64,000 bases of DNA, taken from contig JAJVDF010000019.1 of NCBI GenBank assembly GCA_022410635.1, positions 2,919,012 through 2,983,011 on the forward strand, in the 5' to 3' direction. This DNA comes from Tretioscincus oriximinensis. Taxonomy: Eukaryota > Chordata > Lepidosauria > Squamata > Gymnophthalmidae. The notes under the pieces were generated by a model that saw only the letters and a list, made by a program, of their open reading frames with translations, searched no databases and was not told the DNA's origin. The position numbers and the translations under genes were made by a program. Positions 46,837 through 60,044 of this stretch are shown here, piece after piece (the first letter of the stretch is position 1; every line of letters begins with the position of its first letter).

Positions 46837-47654
46837 TTTAAAATAGAACTTAAGTTGACCATAATGATTTATGAATAATATAAAATATATATGAACGGAA
46901 CTGGGNAAAAAATAAAGTATGTTTAAGATTATAGAGATGCAAAAAAAATTCAAAACTTTGGAAACTATTTATCAAAAGTACAGCTATAACTAGAAATATC
47001 ATTCCAACCTTTTGCTGTTATTGCACTTTCAGGAGGGCGCAGAAGAAATACTGCATTACATGTTAAACATTGTGAATAATGCTAATATACAGCTGAAGCT
47101 TTATCAGCATGAACTTTGATTATAAAGAAAATGTGTTCATTCTTCTGAGGAACATGATGAAAAGGCATTTTCTGACATCATTACTATATATGACAAAAAG
47201 CAGACACAGATGAACAGATACTGCTTGATTGAATTTTGAAGAAAGAAGAGATTCAGGTGCTAGTAATGTTGGATAATTCATTATATATAACAGATACACA
47301 TACTGGAATTAAATACAAAGTACTGTAAAAATAAATACAATGATTTATATTTTTTACGAAATGAAAATCTTCGTTGGGAACAATGGGAGAAAATTTCTGA
47401 ACGTTAAAAAGAGTTATTGAGACAGGAACTTTGTCTAAGGCAATGATTACACAGTATTATTGTGGCACCATGGGTATGTCTTGAATGTACAGAGACATTC
47501 AAAAATCCATACACACAGAAAGTGTGTCTGAAGATTATGAGGTCTACATAGTCCCACACTTATCCATCACATTTTACCATAAGTGCCTATTAGATTATTG
47601 AAGAAGAAAAGCAAGTGTAATTTTTGGGCCTTCAGGTAGAATTCAAAGAAGGAG
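46837..47654. other. No gene recognised
   Basis: AT-rich; no motif. Confidence 0.4.
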
Positions 47655-47775
47655 TCATGTTAGTCAAGATTCAGAATTTCAAACATGAGAATCTTGTAGC
47701 ATTGTTGAAACTAGCAAGAAAAAAGGCAGCATGAACTTTTGTAGACACGACTATTTCTTCTGATGTATGACTTCA
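47655..47775 (-). repeat. Diverged PLE 3' end
   Basis: The minus strand reads ATCAGAAGAAATAGTCGTGT, CTACAAAAGTTCATGCTGCC and continues through a different 3' flank (TTTGAAATTCTGAATCTTGA), suggesting a second PLE subfamily. Confidence 0.6.
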
Positions 47776-47910
47776 TATTATTCTTTCATGCCACTTCTTC
47801 ATCTCTNTTCTTCAAAGCAGCATCAACAATCCTGTTCAGTCATAAACAGGGAATGATACACAGTCCTTGATAGAACTGTTGTAACCAGAAAATAAATCTT
47901 CTCTGACTGT

Positions 47911-48608
47911 GGCTGCATCCACATGTGGGGCTGAAAAGGGCCCTTTCCTTTTGTTGCGGGTGGATGGCCGTCTATAGGTCGAAGGGAGGAAAGAAGTGCC
48001 GACCTGTGATTGGCCACATGCAGCCTTCCTTCTGCCTTGCATAGATGAAGTGTCAGAATTGCTGATTGGGGGAGAGTGTGGCAGATGAGGCCAGACTCAA
48101 AATAGCAATGGGTTTTGGGCCAGAAGTGCCATGAGAGCAGGCACGGATATCCACAGGCATGGATAGCTCAGTCGCTAAGGAATCTGTCTCTCATCTGAGA
48201 GATAGGGTTTCGAAGCCCTGTTTCAGACATGGGGAGAGGTGAGCACCTTCCACTAGCCTGTAGCTCTAGCCATCCCAGCTATTCGAAAGCAAGAATTGCA
48301 AGAAATTGCAAATGACTGCAAGTAGATACATGGGAACAATCACAGCCTGGTGGCAAAGATAGAATGTAAGCCTTCAGGCAAAAATACTCTTGTAAGCCAC
48401 TTTGAATCCCTTTGAAAGGTGAGAAAAGCGGGAAATAAGAACCCAGTTCTTCTTCTTCCTCTTCCTCTTCTTCTTCTTCGTCGTCTCATTAAACCCACTG
48501 CAAAGCAGGTTTGCTGTGGCTGCGCAGCTGACAAACCGGCTTTATGTCTGCAGGAGCTGCTGGGGTGGCGCTCTTAGGCTGACTTCAATATGCCATGTGG
48601 ATGCAGCC
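47911..48608. mobile_element. Inverted-repeat element with SINE inside
   Basis: GGCTGCATCCACATG at 47911-47925 and its exact reverse complement at 48594-48608. A similar end, CATGTGGACGCAGCC, occurs alone at 60736-60750, so these look like transposon termini. The interior has no transposase; without the SINE it is about 360 bp. No target duplication found. Confidence 0.5.
48148..48486 (+). repeat. tRNA-derived SINE (reference copy)
   Basis: Complete copy: tRNA-like head with A box TAGCTCAGTCG (48164-48174) and B box GGGTTTCGAAGCCC (48205-48218), a body shared with 13532 and 31178, an L2-like 3' end (AAGCCACTTTGAATCCCTTT) and a (TTC)n tail. A real tRNA gene is unlikely because the head lacks a good acceptor stem and continues into the SINE body. 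Confidence 0.85.
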
Positions 48609-51600
48609 TGTGATGATTGTAAGGTTGGGTGTCGTTACAGATGTGCACATAGCACACTATCCCTAGTTTGCAACTTCAACAAGGTCTTTCCTTCAATATA
48701 GTTGTTAGATTCTCATGTGAACCAAGCAAACACAAGCTTATTATCAACAATGAACCAACCGAATATATCTCTACCGACTTCTTCTTGTATTAGTATATTG
48801 TCATCATAAAAGTAGTCAATAGTAGTATTTGGTTGGTTCCTGTTAATACAGAAATGATAGATGGATGGACAGACAGACAGATGGATGATTGCTAGGTAGT
48901 CAGTTAAAATTTGCAAAGTGTTTTTTCCCTCTGTACACACATTTTATCTGACACTGTAATGATAAGCATACATTTTCTTTTCTGTAGTCCTAGTAGTCTC
49001 GAGAAATACAATTCTGTTTGCTATATATTCTGTTTTACTCTCATCTAAAACCTTAAAATGACATATTGTTACTGTGTACGAGCCAATCTTGAAAAATGCT
49101 GTTGCTGACCAAGTTATATAGTTATTCAATANTTTGTTATCAAATATATTTCTGAATTAACATTTTATGTTCATTATTATCATTTGTTTTCAGAATGCCT
49201 TATCATTTCATCTGAAAGAAAGAAAGAGTTGTGTTAAAGTGTAAAAGCAAGTTCAATGCTTTGGAAGCTTTATTCCATTCTTGACATATGATTACTTAAA
49301 TAAATATTTTAAACCATAGCATAGAGCCTTGGGAATGGTAGTGATTGATTAAAATATTACTCTGTAAATCTTGAATATATTTTCAGTGCATATTTTTACC
49401 CCAATATACATTTTCATATTTTTTTGCAGATGGTTCTGTTGGAAAAGTTTTAAGATTAGCAACACTGATACATGTTGTTGAATTTGTAAAGTTGAAAACT
49501 ATTTCACATAATTGTCAAAAGTGTGAATCCCAAAGGATAATCACATTTTAAGTGTGAATTAGGTCAGTGTATTTAAAATGCAAATCAAATTTTCTTCTAT
49601 TTCTAGTCATAACAAATTAAATACATAAATAATTTCATAGCTAGGACCAACATTTTACTTTGCTACATGAATGATTAAATAAATGCATAGCCTTTTACAC
49701 ATCATACCTGGTATGTGATGATTTTTTTTTTGCATTTCAAGACTTTAAGAAGAAAACATACTACTTGTGCTGTCCAAGCATTCATCTCAATGTCACTTTT
49801 TTGTGGACCTTTGAACTCAAAATAATTGTTTGAGACTAGAATAGTTTAGTAAACTGTGCACTGAGCAAGGATGGTTTAGTGAATCTTGCATTGAGTAGAA
49901 AATTAGACCTGATGCCCCTGGTGGTTTCTTTGAACTCTACGATTCTAAGATTCAGTATTTAGAAATCAAAACGCTGCCTTTACTCACTTTACTTTACGTC
50001 AAAAACTTAAGGCCCGAGTAATCAAATTAAAATATTTATATAGAAGACCAGAACATACTTCAGCACAGTGTGTGATAAGGATTGCAATGAGATGGCATGA
50101 AAAAAATACAAAATCTTCTTTAGATCCTGTAATTACCTTTCATTACTTCTCTCAAACAATAGCACAAAAGCATGTCTGGGCACCTGCTCCATGGATGGTA
50201 TGATATGTATTTCTGGATATTTTGGTGACTGGGAAATATACAATCAGTCACTGGCAGCTAATTTTTTCAGGTGGCCATTTTTGTCAAACAGGATCCCAGG
50301 AGAAGAATCCAAAGAGTTAACCTCAACATTACTATTCTGGAAAACCACAAATTGGGAGTTGCTTTTTCTAAAATATAGGATTTCTCCCTATAACCCAAAA
50401 CTATGTATGGATTTCCTTCAGACTGAATGGCTCACTGATCTGGTTATAGACCCCTTTGTTCAGATCCATTGGCATACCAAGATAGTATCCATTCTGTCGT
50501 AGCAACAGGTACCTGGAGTCTTTTCTAATCAACAATAAAAGTTATTCAGTGGGATTTAATATCTATATATCTGTATTTATAAATTATATATATAGATAGA
50601 TATTATATAACAATAAGCAAATGGGTGAACCACCTGTGAGTAACATTATTACATCCTTGCTTGCGGTGGGAAAGTCATATTCCCTGAATCTTACAACTTT
50701 GAGTAGGAATTGGGGTCTATTTCATTCTCAGCTGCATTTTGAGGAGTGAGGAAACTATTGTTGTGTGCAGCTTAACTGGATCTTTCTTACTTCACCTTCA
50801 TAATTAGCCACTTCTGCAATGCAGGACAGCTACCATTGAGAAAATAGAAATGTNGGCTCCTGCTCTATATAAAAAATGTTTTTACTTAATATTTAGTAAT
50901 CTAAAGTATAGCAAAGAATTCTAACTCCATGTCAGTTATTTTTCAAGGGTGATTTTCTCAAGGCTGGCCTGGTGTCATACTTAGCAGGACAGTTCTTATT
51001 AAAATCAATGAGGTTCAACTTTAACTTTTTGCAAGACCTCATCTAACCTTGGGAATTATTTTGACTTTATGAGCTTTACAGATAAATTACCTATCTTCAA
51101 GGGAGAAAAAAAATCGGCTCTTCTGATGTTGAATGTCCTGTTAAAGGTCAGAAGAGACAAACCATTTATATACATATAAATGGTGAGCTGCCAGTCAATT
51201 CCTCATTAGGAAATAGACTGATCTCTTTTGCTCATGCTTAGCAGGACTTATTTCAAGGTAATATTCGTTTCACTGGTAATATCCATTTCACCCTTCCTGA
51301 GGATGCTATTCAGCATGTACAGCATAGAAACTTCTTTTTCCTTTTTAAATGTTAAAAGGGATGTTAAAGAATATGATGTTTTAATCAGTAAATAATTACT
51401 GTGTATAAAACTGTAGGCTGTGACACTACATTTTCATATAGAACATTCAATGTTCCACTAGCAAAGCTGTTCAATAGAAAGATCAGGTGTCATTGCCTGA
51501 CAAATGTGCTCTTCCCTGCATTTCTCCATGAAAGAAAAGGATTTAACAAAGTGGATTTATGTCATAGCATGTAAAGAAAATGCTAGTAATGAGGGCAGTC

Positions 51601-54600
51601 TCTGCAGCTCGATTTGGGATCAGCTTAGCAATGATAACTCGGAAGCCTGTCTGCCTTAAGAATACTTTCTTGGCTTACATTGTTGGAGGCGCCTGCTGGT
51701 AATGTATGCATTGAAACTCAGAGTACTTCTAAATTCAACACCTAACTTCTCAAATAAATACACCAAGATCAAGGAAAGGTCTTAAGTTTGCTTGATATAT
51801 AGTGATCAATTAAAACACGTGCAAAAGTTAATTAATAGTTTAATAATTTAATTAAAATAAATGCATAACATGAAATGATATGTAACTTTTTTCTCTAAAG
51901 GATTTCAGTGGTGACATGTTCAGTCTGTGGAGGTTAAGAATGCACAGTTTATTGCTATCATAATTAAATGTTTAATTATTGCATCCACTTATTAAACAGC
52001 ATTGATACAAGTGAAAAGATGGCAAATACTTTTTTAAAAACAAAACAAAAACATGACCATAAAAAATTCAGCTTGAGGGGTTTTTTTCACAGCAGGTGAG
52101 TTTTGTTTACCAGGCAATTTATGCACGTCAAAGGTATAACACTACGATTAGTTCCTTTAGTGACTCACAAAAACATTTCATTCCTGTAGTTGAGTTATAC
52201 ATACAGTCTATGCTTACTGTAAATTATTTTCAGCTCAACTAAGAACGGCAAAGCATAGGATCTCTTGCTTAGAAAGAAGCCATTTGAAAAAAAGGGTTTC
52301 ACTAATCTGAAGACATGTTTTTCTTTTCTGTCATATGACTACATGATCTCCTCCGTCTGTTCAATTACCATGTGATAGGGTTACCAAAGTCTCCGCATTA
52401 AATTTCCTTAGTGACTGACACACACTTCCTACATACCTGGTCGGATTCAAAATTCAGAATGAAAATAATTAGGTCCATGGAAGACAAGCTACCCCAAAAA
52501 TAAAGCGGTAAGTTGCAATTGAAGTTTAAAACGATTAAATTATGTGATTGCATTTTAGTTACGACACAAAAGAAAAAAGCCAGATGGTAGTCTGTCACAT
52601 TCATCCCTAGATTAGATGGATAAAGTCTAGGCCTTATGCCAGCATGCACCTGTTTGACTGTTTATTTACTAGCAAAACATAACTGGTGATTTTGTTGTTA
52701 TTGTTCTGTTGCAACTATATAATAAAAAAAACTTTTAGATTCAGCAGTTTTGGAAGATTTCAACAGGCAATGCAAACATAAGCAGCAAAAACATTTAAAA
52801 CTGCTAAAATGCGATGAAAATCCTTACCTTCTAGCTTTGTGTTCTGAGAAACTTTAAGTAGCTTATATGAAGGACAACACTGTAACNTGTATTTTTCCTG
52901 TGTTTTTAGGATGGAAAGTTCTAATTAGTTGTTTCAAACGGTCTTACTAATATACCTTCAACACCCTACATGCACACATGCATACACACATCCACAATGT
53001 AATTATAGTTAATGAAATGAGATGCTGGGATTATGTGCAATATAGATCTAATATAGATCCAAGTATAAACAATCTCTCTGTCATTTGTTTTTATCTCTCT
53101 ACTTATCATTCTAATTTTACGATTTTTTTATTGGGATCTATCTATTTACCTGCCTCTGTGTCTACAGTATCAATCTATGTACATATATAATTCACNTTTT
53201 GAGAAATGTGGCGATTTTAGAGATATTGTTTTTTATTCATTAGATGGATTTGCAATAGTTTATATTTGTTTTCCTTCCTTGTACACTCCCTTGCAAAGAT
53301 CCCACTAGAGAATTCAGTTACACAGTCATTTTCTCAGCAGAAATGATATGTGCTGCATAACATTCGTGCATTCAATTAACTCTAAATACTGCAGGCAGTA
53401 ATTACTCATAATTTCTAATTATATTTTTGAGTGATTTGTTTGTTACTATTGTTAATTAGTACGAAGTTCTCAAGGATCTTGATGCAGTCGTATGTCCATT
53501 TAATTATAGGTTAAAACCCCATTCTAAAGTAATCAGCATGGATTATCATAACTATTTCTATGGGGACTTCTAAGAGTAATTATCTGTTGTAGGCTTCTTT
53601 TTAAATGACGACACTGCATGATTACATAGCAATGTCTGCCATTTCCTTTTGGTTTAGTTGAAAAAGTATTCCAAAGGTCAATTCCTATTTATTAATTATA
53701 ATTCCACCAATGCTTTTCCTAAATTATTGGGAAGCTCAACTCCCTCATCATCTAGTATTATAATTAAGGCACATGTGCTATGTTTGTTTGGATTTGTGAG
53801 TAGGAAGGAGGGTTGTCTACTTGGGTCATACATATCAGTCCATGTCAATTTCAAGGCCAGGAATTTAGGAACATGCCATCAAAGGGTGTTTCCATATGCT
53901 ATGGGACATACCACATCAGAATGCCCCATTTCAGACAACCCAGTCCATTGTGTAATCTTTGAACTGCCTTTGAAATGCAGTACATTTTCTGCCCAACTTC
54001 AGAGGCTGAGAATGCAAGTTGTAAGCAGTTCATACTTGAAACAGTATACAGTGTGATTTTCTCCGCATAGATCACTTGAAGCTCCATCCTGGGCAGATAT
54101 ATGGTTTTAATATAGATGTGGTTTCCAAATAAAATGCTTCATCATGCATATGGTCTAACTGGTTCCTTGAGTAGGCATATTGACTCAATATGAAGATGGC
54201 CAAAGTTTCCAACCAGAGTAGAATTACCACACCAAAACCAGGAATGTCCATCCAGCTCTTTAACAGCCACCACTGAAAAAAATCTCAATAGATAAAAAGG
54301 GGATGAAAATTCCTTTCTCCTTGGGAGCCCTTTGAAGATCCCTTGTGCCACTGGCCAGGAGTCAATACCACTAGTCAGCTTAGTTCCATGGATTCATCCC
54401 TAAAGATGGCAACACTGGCTGCCATATTTGAAGATGGAATTAACCTAGGAAGCAGAAAGAAGCCTTCTTTCGCCACACATGCAACTCAATGGCACCTCCT
54501 CACTGCCAAACTAAAGGCATGAGAAGAAGCCTGAGATGCTCCATCCTGGGACCCCAAAACCAGAGCCATTACACAAAGCATCAGAAATGGTCCTACGAAG

Positions 54601-55599
54601 TTGCCCACTTTTCACTGATCGTGTAATAGTGTTTACCTATAATGTGATAGCATTACCTATCACTCTGCATTTACAGAGTTCCTAATGAGTATTTACCATA
54701 TAGTGGATGCTCAAAGTGCTGCAGGTGTCTATCCTGTGTTTAGGAATCTTTAAGGACATATAGATGTGTGTCCCATACATCCTCAGAACAATCCTATGCA
54801 GCTATAATAGATTACCACATGTTTTCTGGGTATCTGTATCAGTTCTTTAACAGCTGCCATTTTCCATTGAAACGACCTGCCTAGGGAGAATAGGAAACAA
54901 TCATGTGGTAACCCTAAGCTACAATAATCACAGCTCATTTGTTTGCTTTTATATAATTTTAAAAATTGCAATCTCAGGTTTTTAAAAGAATTGCATGTCT
55001 TCCAGCTCTCTGATATGGCAAGCTATGAGCCTCCATTATGAGAACACAGCACCCTACAAACTGTATTCATGCCATTTGGTTCACTGGTCCCCCCAGCTAC
55101 TTGTGACTATTCAACACAGAAAGAATAAATTTCCTGATTTATTATCTGTATAGTATTGCAAAAATGGAAGAAGGTCACACTTCAGATATCTTGTCCTAGA
55201 GCAATGAAAGAACAGATGTTCAAACTACAGCTGTTATCTTTCCTGGCAGTCAGTCATACTTACTGGAAAGTTGGAATCTAAAAACATCTAGCAACTAGCT
55301 AAACCCACTTCCATTTATAGNTGTCCTAACAGTGCTCAGGTTTCTAACACTCAAATAATACAGAAAAAAACTATGTTGAACTCTAAATATGAACTCAGTG
55401 TCTCTGTATCTGTTAATATGATTATTTGTTAATATAGCAGATGATGCAGGCATTAGAAGATACATCTGCAAAAATGTCCTCTTTTACATGTTCGTTGTAG
55501 TTTCAGTTCTCTGCCTTTTTTGTATGGCAACTCTAGGCAGAAGGTCTTCTAGATGAAAAGAAAATGACATGTCTAATTGAGATGTTGAAGATTTGTCTA
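48609..55599. other. No gene; long AT-rich unique stretch
   Basis: No repeat family or coding exon recognised over 7 kb. The frame 50191-50502 (103 codons) has no known motif. 51540-51860 and 53340-53640 are rich in TAATTA-type words and poor in repeats; they could be conserved non-coding elements. Confidence 0.4.
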
Positions 55600-55685
55600 C
55601 TTCAATGCATCTGAACAAGTAGATGTGTATACAAATGTTCATGTCATCTACTTTACTCCTGTTAGTCTCCAGGTGGTACAAGCCC
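55600..55685 (+). repeat. Decayed PLE 3' end
   Basis: CATCTGAACAAGTAGATGTG ... TTCATGTCATCTACTTTACT then CCTGTTAGTCTCCAGGTGGT follows the PLE 3' end with many changes; the GAAA of the ribozyme-like core is lost. Confidence 0.65.
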
Positions 55686-58365
55686 AGTTGATATACATGG
55701 AGAAAGTGATAGCACAGTTGGTATCATCGTGTTTAACAAGTCTACCGAAGACATGCANAAGATGTCCAGTGGCATCACATAATTACTTATAGGAGGGAAA
55801 TGTGAGTGAGATAGGATTCTGTTTGGAAGCCTCCATTTTATCTTCTTTCCAAACCTAAGAATATGTTCAGACCAAGGATTTTGTATGTGTTCATGTTCTG
55901 AGAATGCCTCATTCATAGACATGGGCGAGGGGGACATTTCATTCAGAAACTTTAAAAATAAAGACATTATTTTCCCCCTTATCTTTGCCTGCTTCCTTAC
56001 TTACTTGGAGACCTGATTTTTCAGAGCCCTCACTAAGGAAAAACTTTCAAAAGCTCCTACACTGTGGCGACTACACAGCAAGTGAAACTGCAATCTGAAA
56101 ATGATTGCTGGATATCATTTGTCTCCATCTGGTAATCTGCAAGGAACTAGTGAAAAAATGAANGCAGGAAGGACCAAGAAGTCAATATCTGTTGTTCTTT
56201 GTACTTGAGTAGCAGAAATAATAAATTCAACAGCTGAAATGCAGGAGCGGCAAAAAAATTATTTCATTTGCGGGATAAACTTAACTATGAAATTAAGCAT
56301 ATACATATCTTATTAAGTGTGGAAATTGTGCACCAGGAGCCCCAAAATCATGGGCACATGGAAGTCTCTGCGTGCGCAAAAATTTTGTGATACCACTCTA
56401 GGCATCATTTCCAGAAGCAGATACTAGAAGTGACATAATTTGTGATGTCACTTCTGCTCCCAGGGCACTCTTTCTGGAAGCAGGGGTCGGAAATGACATC
56501 ACAATGCTGTCACTTTCAGCTCTGGTTACCAGAAAAATCCTGGTATGTGGTACTTGGGTGTTTTTTGATAAATCATGTGCAATTTGTGTACGACTCCTGC
56601 CATTGACAGGCATGAAAAAGGGAGGGAAGAACACAGTTGTATAGTAACAAATTTGGANCCATTTTCAACCAATAGCTTTTCAACACTGTATCACTGTTGA
56701 ATTAGTGTTATTAGCAATAATATATCAGTATTCTTACAAANCCGAAATAACATCAAATGTCGCTAGATTCAGCGCTGTAGCGATTAAAACACGCAGAGAG
56801 ATGATGAACGCAATGTGAACAGACATGCCAACATAGGAAGCAGACATTGCCATTGATAAGTGTGTACAGACTATGTGTTGCGATAACTATCACTATTTTA
56901 ACCCAAACAAAAGTTTTTATATTGCCGATGCAACGCCTTTCTATGTTTTAAGAGGTGGCAAATTTGTAAATCTTTAATGTAGGGCAGTGCCCTTTTGTAC
57001 TGNTCTACGACCGTAATAAATACTGATTGATATCAGTATTCTTACTTTGCATAGATTTACAGTTTGTGATCCAATATTTTGTTGTTGTTCTCATAGTTGT
57101 TGTCATTGTCACCATTCCGGTGAGTCTTAAATAGGTCTTAAATAATGGTGGTTAATTTAGATTTGGCTTTGAAAACTGTCACAAAAATAACCGCAAACAT
57201 TTTCTCAGGTTTTATCTCTCAGTCTTAAATATTTGAAGGAAAGATACTTATGCACCACCACCCCGCCTTAACAGAAAATAAGTAAAATGTGTAATGACAT
57301 TGTATATTACAGTGCATATCTTCAGTCATTTTGTATAAAATCAGTTTTATAAGGTTAACAATTCAAATGGACAGATGATCAATGTCAGACCTATTGAGAA
57401 ACTGCCTGTGCAAACAGAATACAAGATTAGCTTCAAATCTATCACTCAAGGCACTGATGCCTGTGTATATATTAATGCATCACTTGGATAAAGCTTGTTA
57501 AAGTCACCTTGATCTTAAGATGAACTTAACATGAATTGCACATTAAATATGAGATCTACTTAAGTTTGATAATAATAAAAACCCTACGTTATAAAGAAGC
57601 TGTTAATAACTGTAAATATACATTCACTTTCTATAATCAATTATAAATTTCTAATATTTATTTGTTAAAATTTAAATTTCTGGATATATCAAAAATTCCT
57701 TTTGCTGACAGTTTGCCCCCAAACTGAGTAAGTGGACTTTTATTTATTAAGTGTCTTTTTATTTATACCTTTTGGGAGTGGGGCTCCCACTCAGGCAGAA
57801 GCTTTGAGTTCTCAATCTATATTTGAAACTATATACTGTCTTTAAATAAATACCCCCTTTGTGAGAGATTATCAGATTAACAGCTTCACCTGAATAAAGC
57901 TTTCACACTTCCTGCTTCTGGGACAAGATCACCAGCAATGCTTCAGCATAGGAGAGTGAAAAGACAGGAAACTATTAAATGGGAATGGTTTCAGAGACTA
58001 TTCTTNGAAGGTAGGAGCAAAAAAGCCTGAAGCACAGCCATATTAAGATACTTCAGGGCCCTNTCCACATTGAGTCTGACACTCTGGGCTATATTTTGGA
58101 ATAGGAGCCTTCCATCTATACCCACACTGGCATGAGGATGGCCAAACTGTGTACTGAGATAAAGCTCAGAATAAGGCTCAATGAGNTCTGGACCTAGGTT
58201 ATTTTCTTTTCAGTTTTACTTTACATGTGGATAATAGGATTTGTTCACAATCTGGCCACACCAGATTGTCTCTTGAAGACAGCCATTTGTTACAAATGAA
58301 AACACTCTCCTGATTTTGCCACTTTTAAAGTATGAAATTTTATACAAATGGAACACAGAAGTGAA
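55686..58365. other. No gene recognised
   Basis: 56390-56530 contains repeated GTGACATCA-like words also seen at 39800-39910, perhaps an old repeat. 58058-58190 has an AGGGCCC...TCCACA start resembling old lizard DNA-transposon ends; too decayed to call. Confidence 0.35.
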
Positions 58366-58800
58366 CATAAAGAACTTAAGAGGAGCCCTGCTAAATTGGG
58401 CCGGAGCCCATCTAGTCCAGCATTCTGTCTCACACAGAGACCCACCAATTGCACCTGGTCAGTCTGTAACAGAAGGAGGCAAAATTTTCAACTGTTCCCA
58501 ATGCCCTGCAAATGGCATTTCAGGAATATTGCCTGTTGCTCCATCTCAGAGGGAGCATCAAGGCATCCATCCTAGTAGCTATTTATACCCTTGTTGTCCA
58601 TGAACTTGTCTAATCCTTTCTTAAAGCTATCCAAGCTGCTAGCTACCACCACTTCTTCTGAAAGTAAATCCCAAAGGCCGATGACCCTCTGGGTGAAAAA
58701 TACTTTCCCTTGTCTGTCCTCATTCTTCTGACCATCAGCTTCAAGGAATGCCCCCTGGTCCTATTGTTATGCCATAGAGAAACATTTTCTGTATCGTTTT
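58366..58800 (-). mobile_element. CR1 3' fragment, diverged
   Basis: Minus-strand 3' UTR (plus strand AACTTAAGAGGAGCCCTGCT at the 3' end) plus the C-terminal coding remnant up to about 58795. More diverged than the 44741 copy and with a slightly different 3' UTR (AGTCTGTAACAGAAGGAGGC), so a different CR1 subfamily. Confidence 0.88.
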
Positions 58801-59417
58801 CCAAGACCAGTATTGGAACCAATGGACCTTGCTCAATTTTTTCTGAAGATGTATGTGAGGTTTAGTTCATGCCTACTCAGGGCTGCACATAGATGATTTA
58901 TATGATACTCATTTTGAAAAGGTTAAGACCCATAGAAACCCATACAAAAATATCATGAAGGTATTACACTATTTGTCTGGTTGCCTTAAGACTAAAGCAA
59001 TCTGAGTCATTTTCTATCTGTATCCCTTCAGAAATAGTTTAAGCTACAGTAGATGTTATTCACTTCTAGATCAACAATGGTTTTTTATAAAAATTAATTG
59101 TGTATCTGCTAGATTCGTGAGGAGCATATTATAAAAAGTCCATTCTAGTGAAGGTGATAAAACACATCTAGGACTTTGCTTTTTTCTATATTAGTTTTAC
59201 TATATTTATTTGCTCTGCTGTTTTTATTATCTGGCACAAACACTGTGCCCCATTCACTTCTATGGTCTTTCTTAGCTTGTTCTTGCTTTGCAGTATATTT
59301 AAGCATTGGATCAGGGATAAGAATTGTGTGATGCAACCACTGTGGGGACATTCAGCCTGTCATACCATTTAGAGAGATGTTGTGCCAGCTCTGAAAGAAA
59401 ATTAAGAGAGTGGAGAG
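58801..59417. other. No gene recognised
   Basis: Unique-looking sequence; no motif. Confidence 0.4.
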
Positions 59418-59477
59418 AATTGTCAAAGGCAAGAATTGCTGTGATGTACATCACAGCAATTCTCACCTTTGACAATT
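59418..59477. repeat. 60-bp near-perfect palindrome without spacer
   Basis: The arms 59418-59447 and 59448-59477 are reverse complements with 2 mismatches in 30; the outer word is AATTGTCAAAGG and the centre GATGTACATC. No loop. Confidence 0.9.
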
Positions 59478-59844
59478 ACCATTTCGGCTTTTAAAAATAT
59501 CACTTTGGACTAAACTTCATACACTTAGCTTTCACTAATCTATTGAGCTGATTTTCTTCCAAACANCTGCCCACAATTGGAATAAATGCAGGCTACTGAA
59601 AATGTTGGTTTTATTTGAGCCACTACATGCTGGGTGTGGGGGGGTTATTTTGTTTTCCTTTGGGAGGTAAGAAATGTAGGAAAAGAACAGGTTCTCTAAA
59701 TTTTGAAAGAAATTTGACATCATGATGTAGCTTAAAGCACATTTAAATTTTCTGTAAATTAGAAGATAAGATGTTCTTAAGTATTATGGTTCTTTCTTAA
59801 AGGAATATAAATCTTGGTTAAATGCTAAATATGGTCATAGTAAT

Positions 59845-59910
59845 ATCTTGTGGTTTGTTTGTTTATACTTATACCCTGTCCCAAAACTGAAGGTCTCAAG
59901 GTCTCCGAGA
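59845..59910 (-). repeat. L2-type 3' tail
   Basis: GTTTGTTTGTTTATACTTAT then CCCTGTCCCAAAACTGAAGG: the reverse-oriented conserved tail, decayed. Confidence 0.5.
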
Positions 59911-59920
59911 TTATGTTAGA

Positions 59921-60044
59921 GTTACCACATAAAAACTGGAACTTTGTATCTTTAATGGATGTGAAAGGTGCTGTAAGCTTTAAGAGCTACAGCTTGAATT
60001 TCCATTAAAGTTGGAAATTCCTAGCCTTGTTTTTATGTGGTAAT
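59921..60044. repeat. 124-bp hairpin element
   Basis: GTTACCACATAAAAAC (59921-59936) pairs with GTTTTTATGTGGTAA at its right end. Further pairing (CTTTAATGGA / TCCATTAAAG) and a self-complementary centre (GCTGTA...TACAGC) make it foldable over its whole length. A MITE-like hairpin. Confidence 0.7.

Noticed and set aside
48160..48232. tRNA gene
   Set aside because: The A and B boxes belong to a SINE head: the body and L2-like tail follow, and two further copies exist (31178, 13532).
50191..50502. 103-codon ORF as a domesticated or viral gene
   Set aside because: No recognisable motif; the length is within chance for AT-rich DNA of this size.
58058..58200. hAT-type MITE
   Set aside because: Only a weak AGGGCCC/TCCACA start; no matching inverted end or duplication could be placed.
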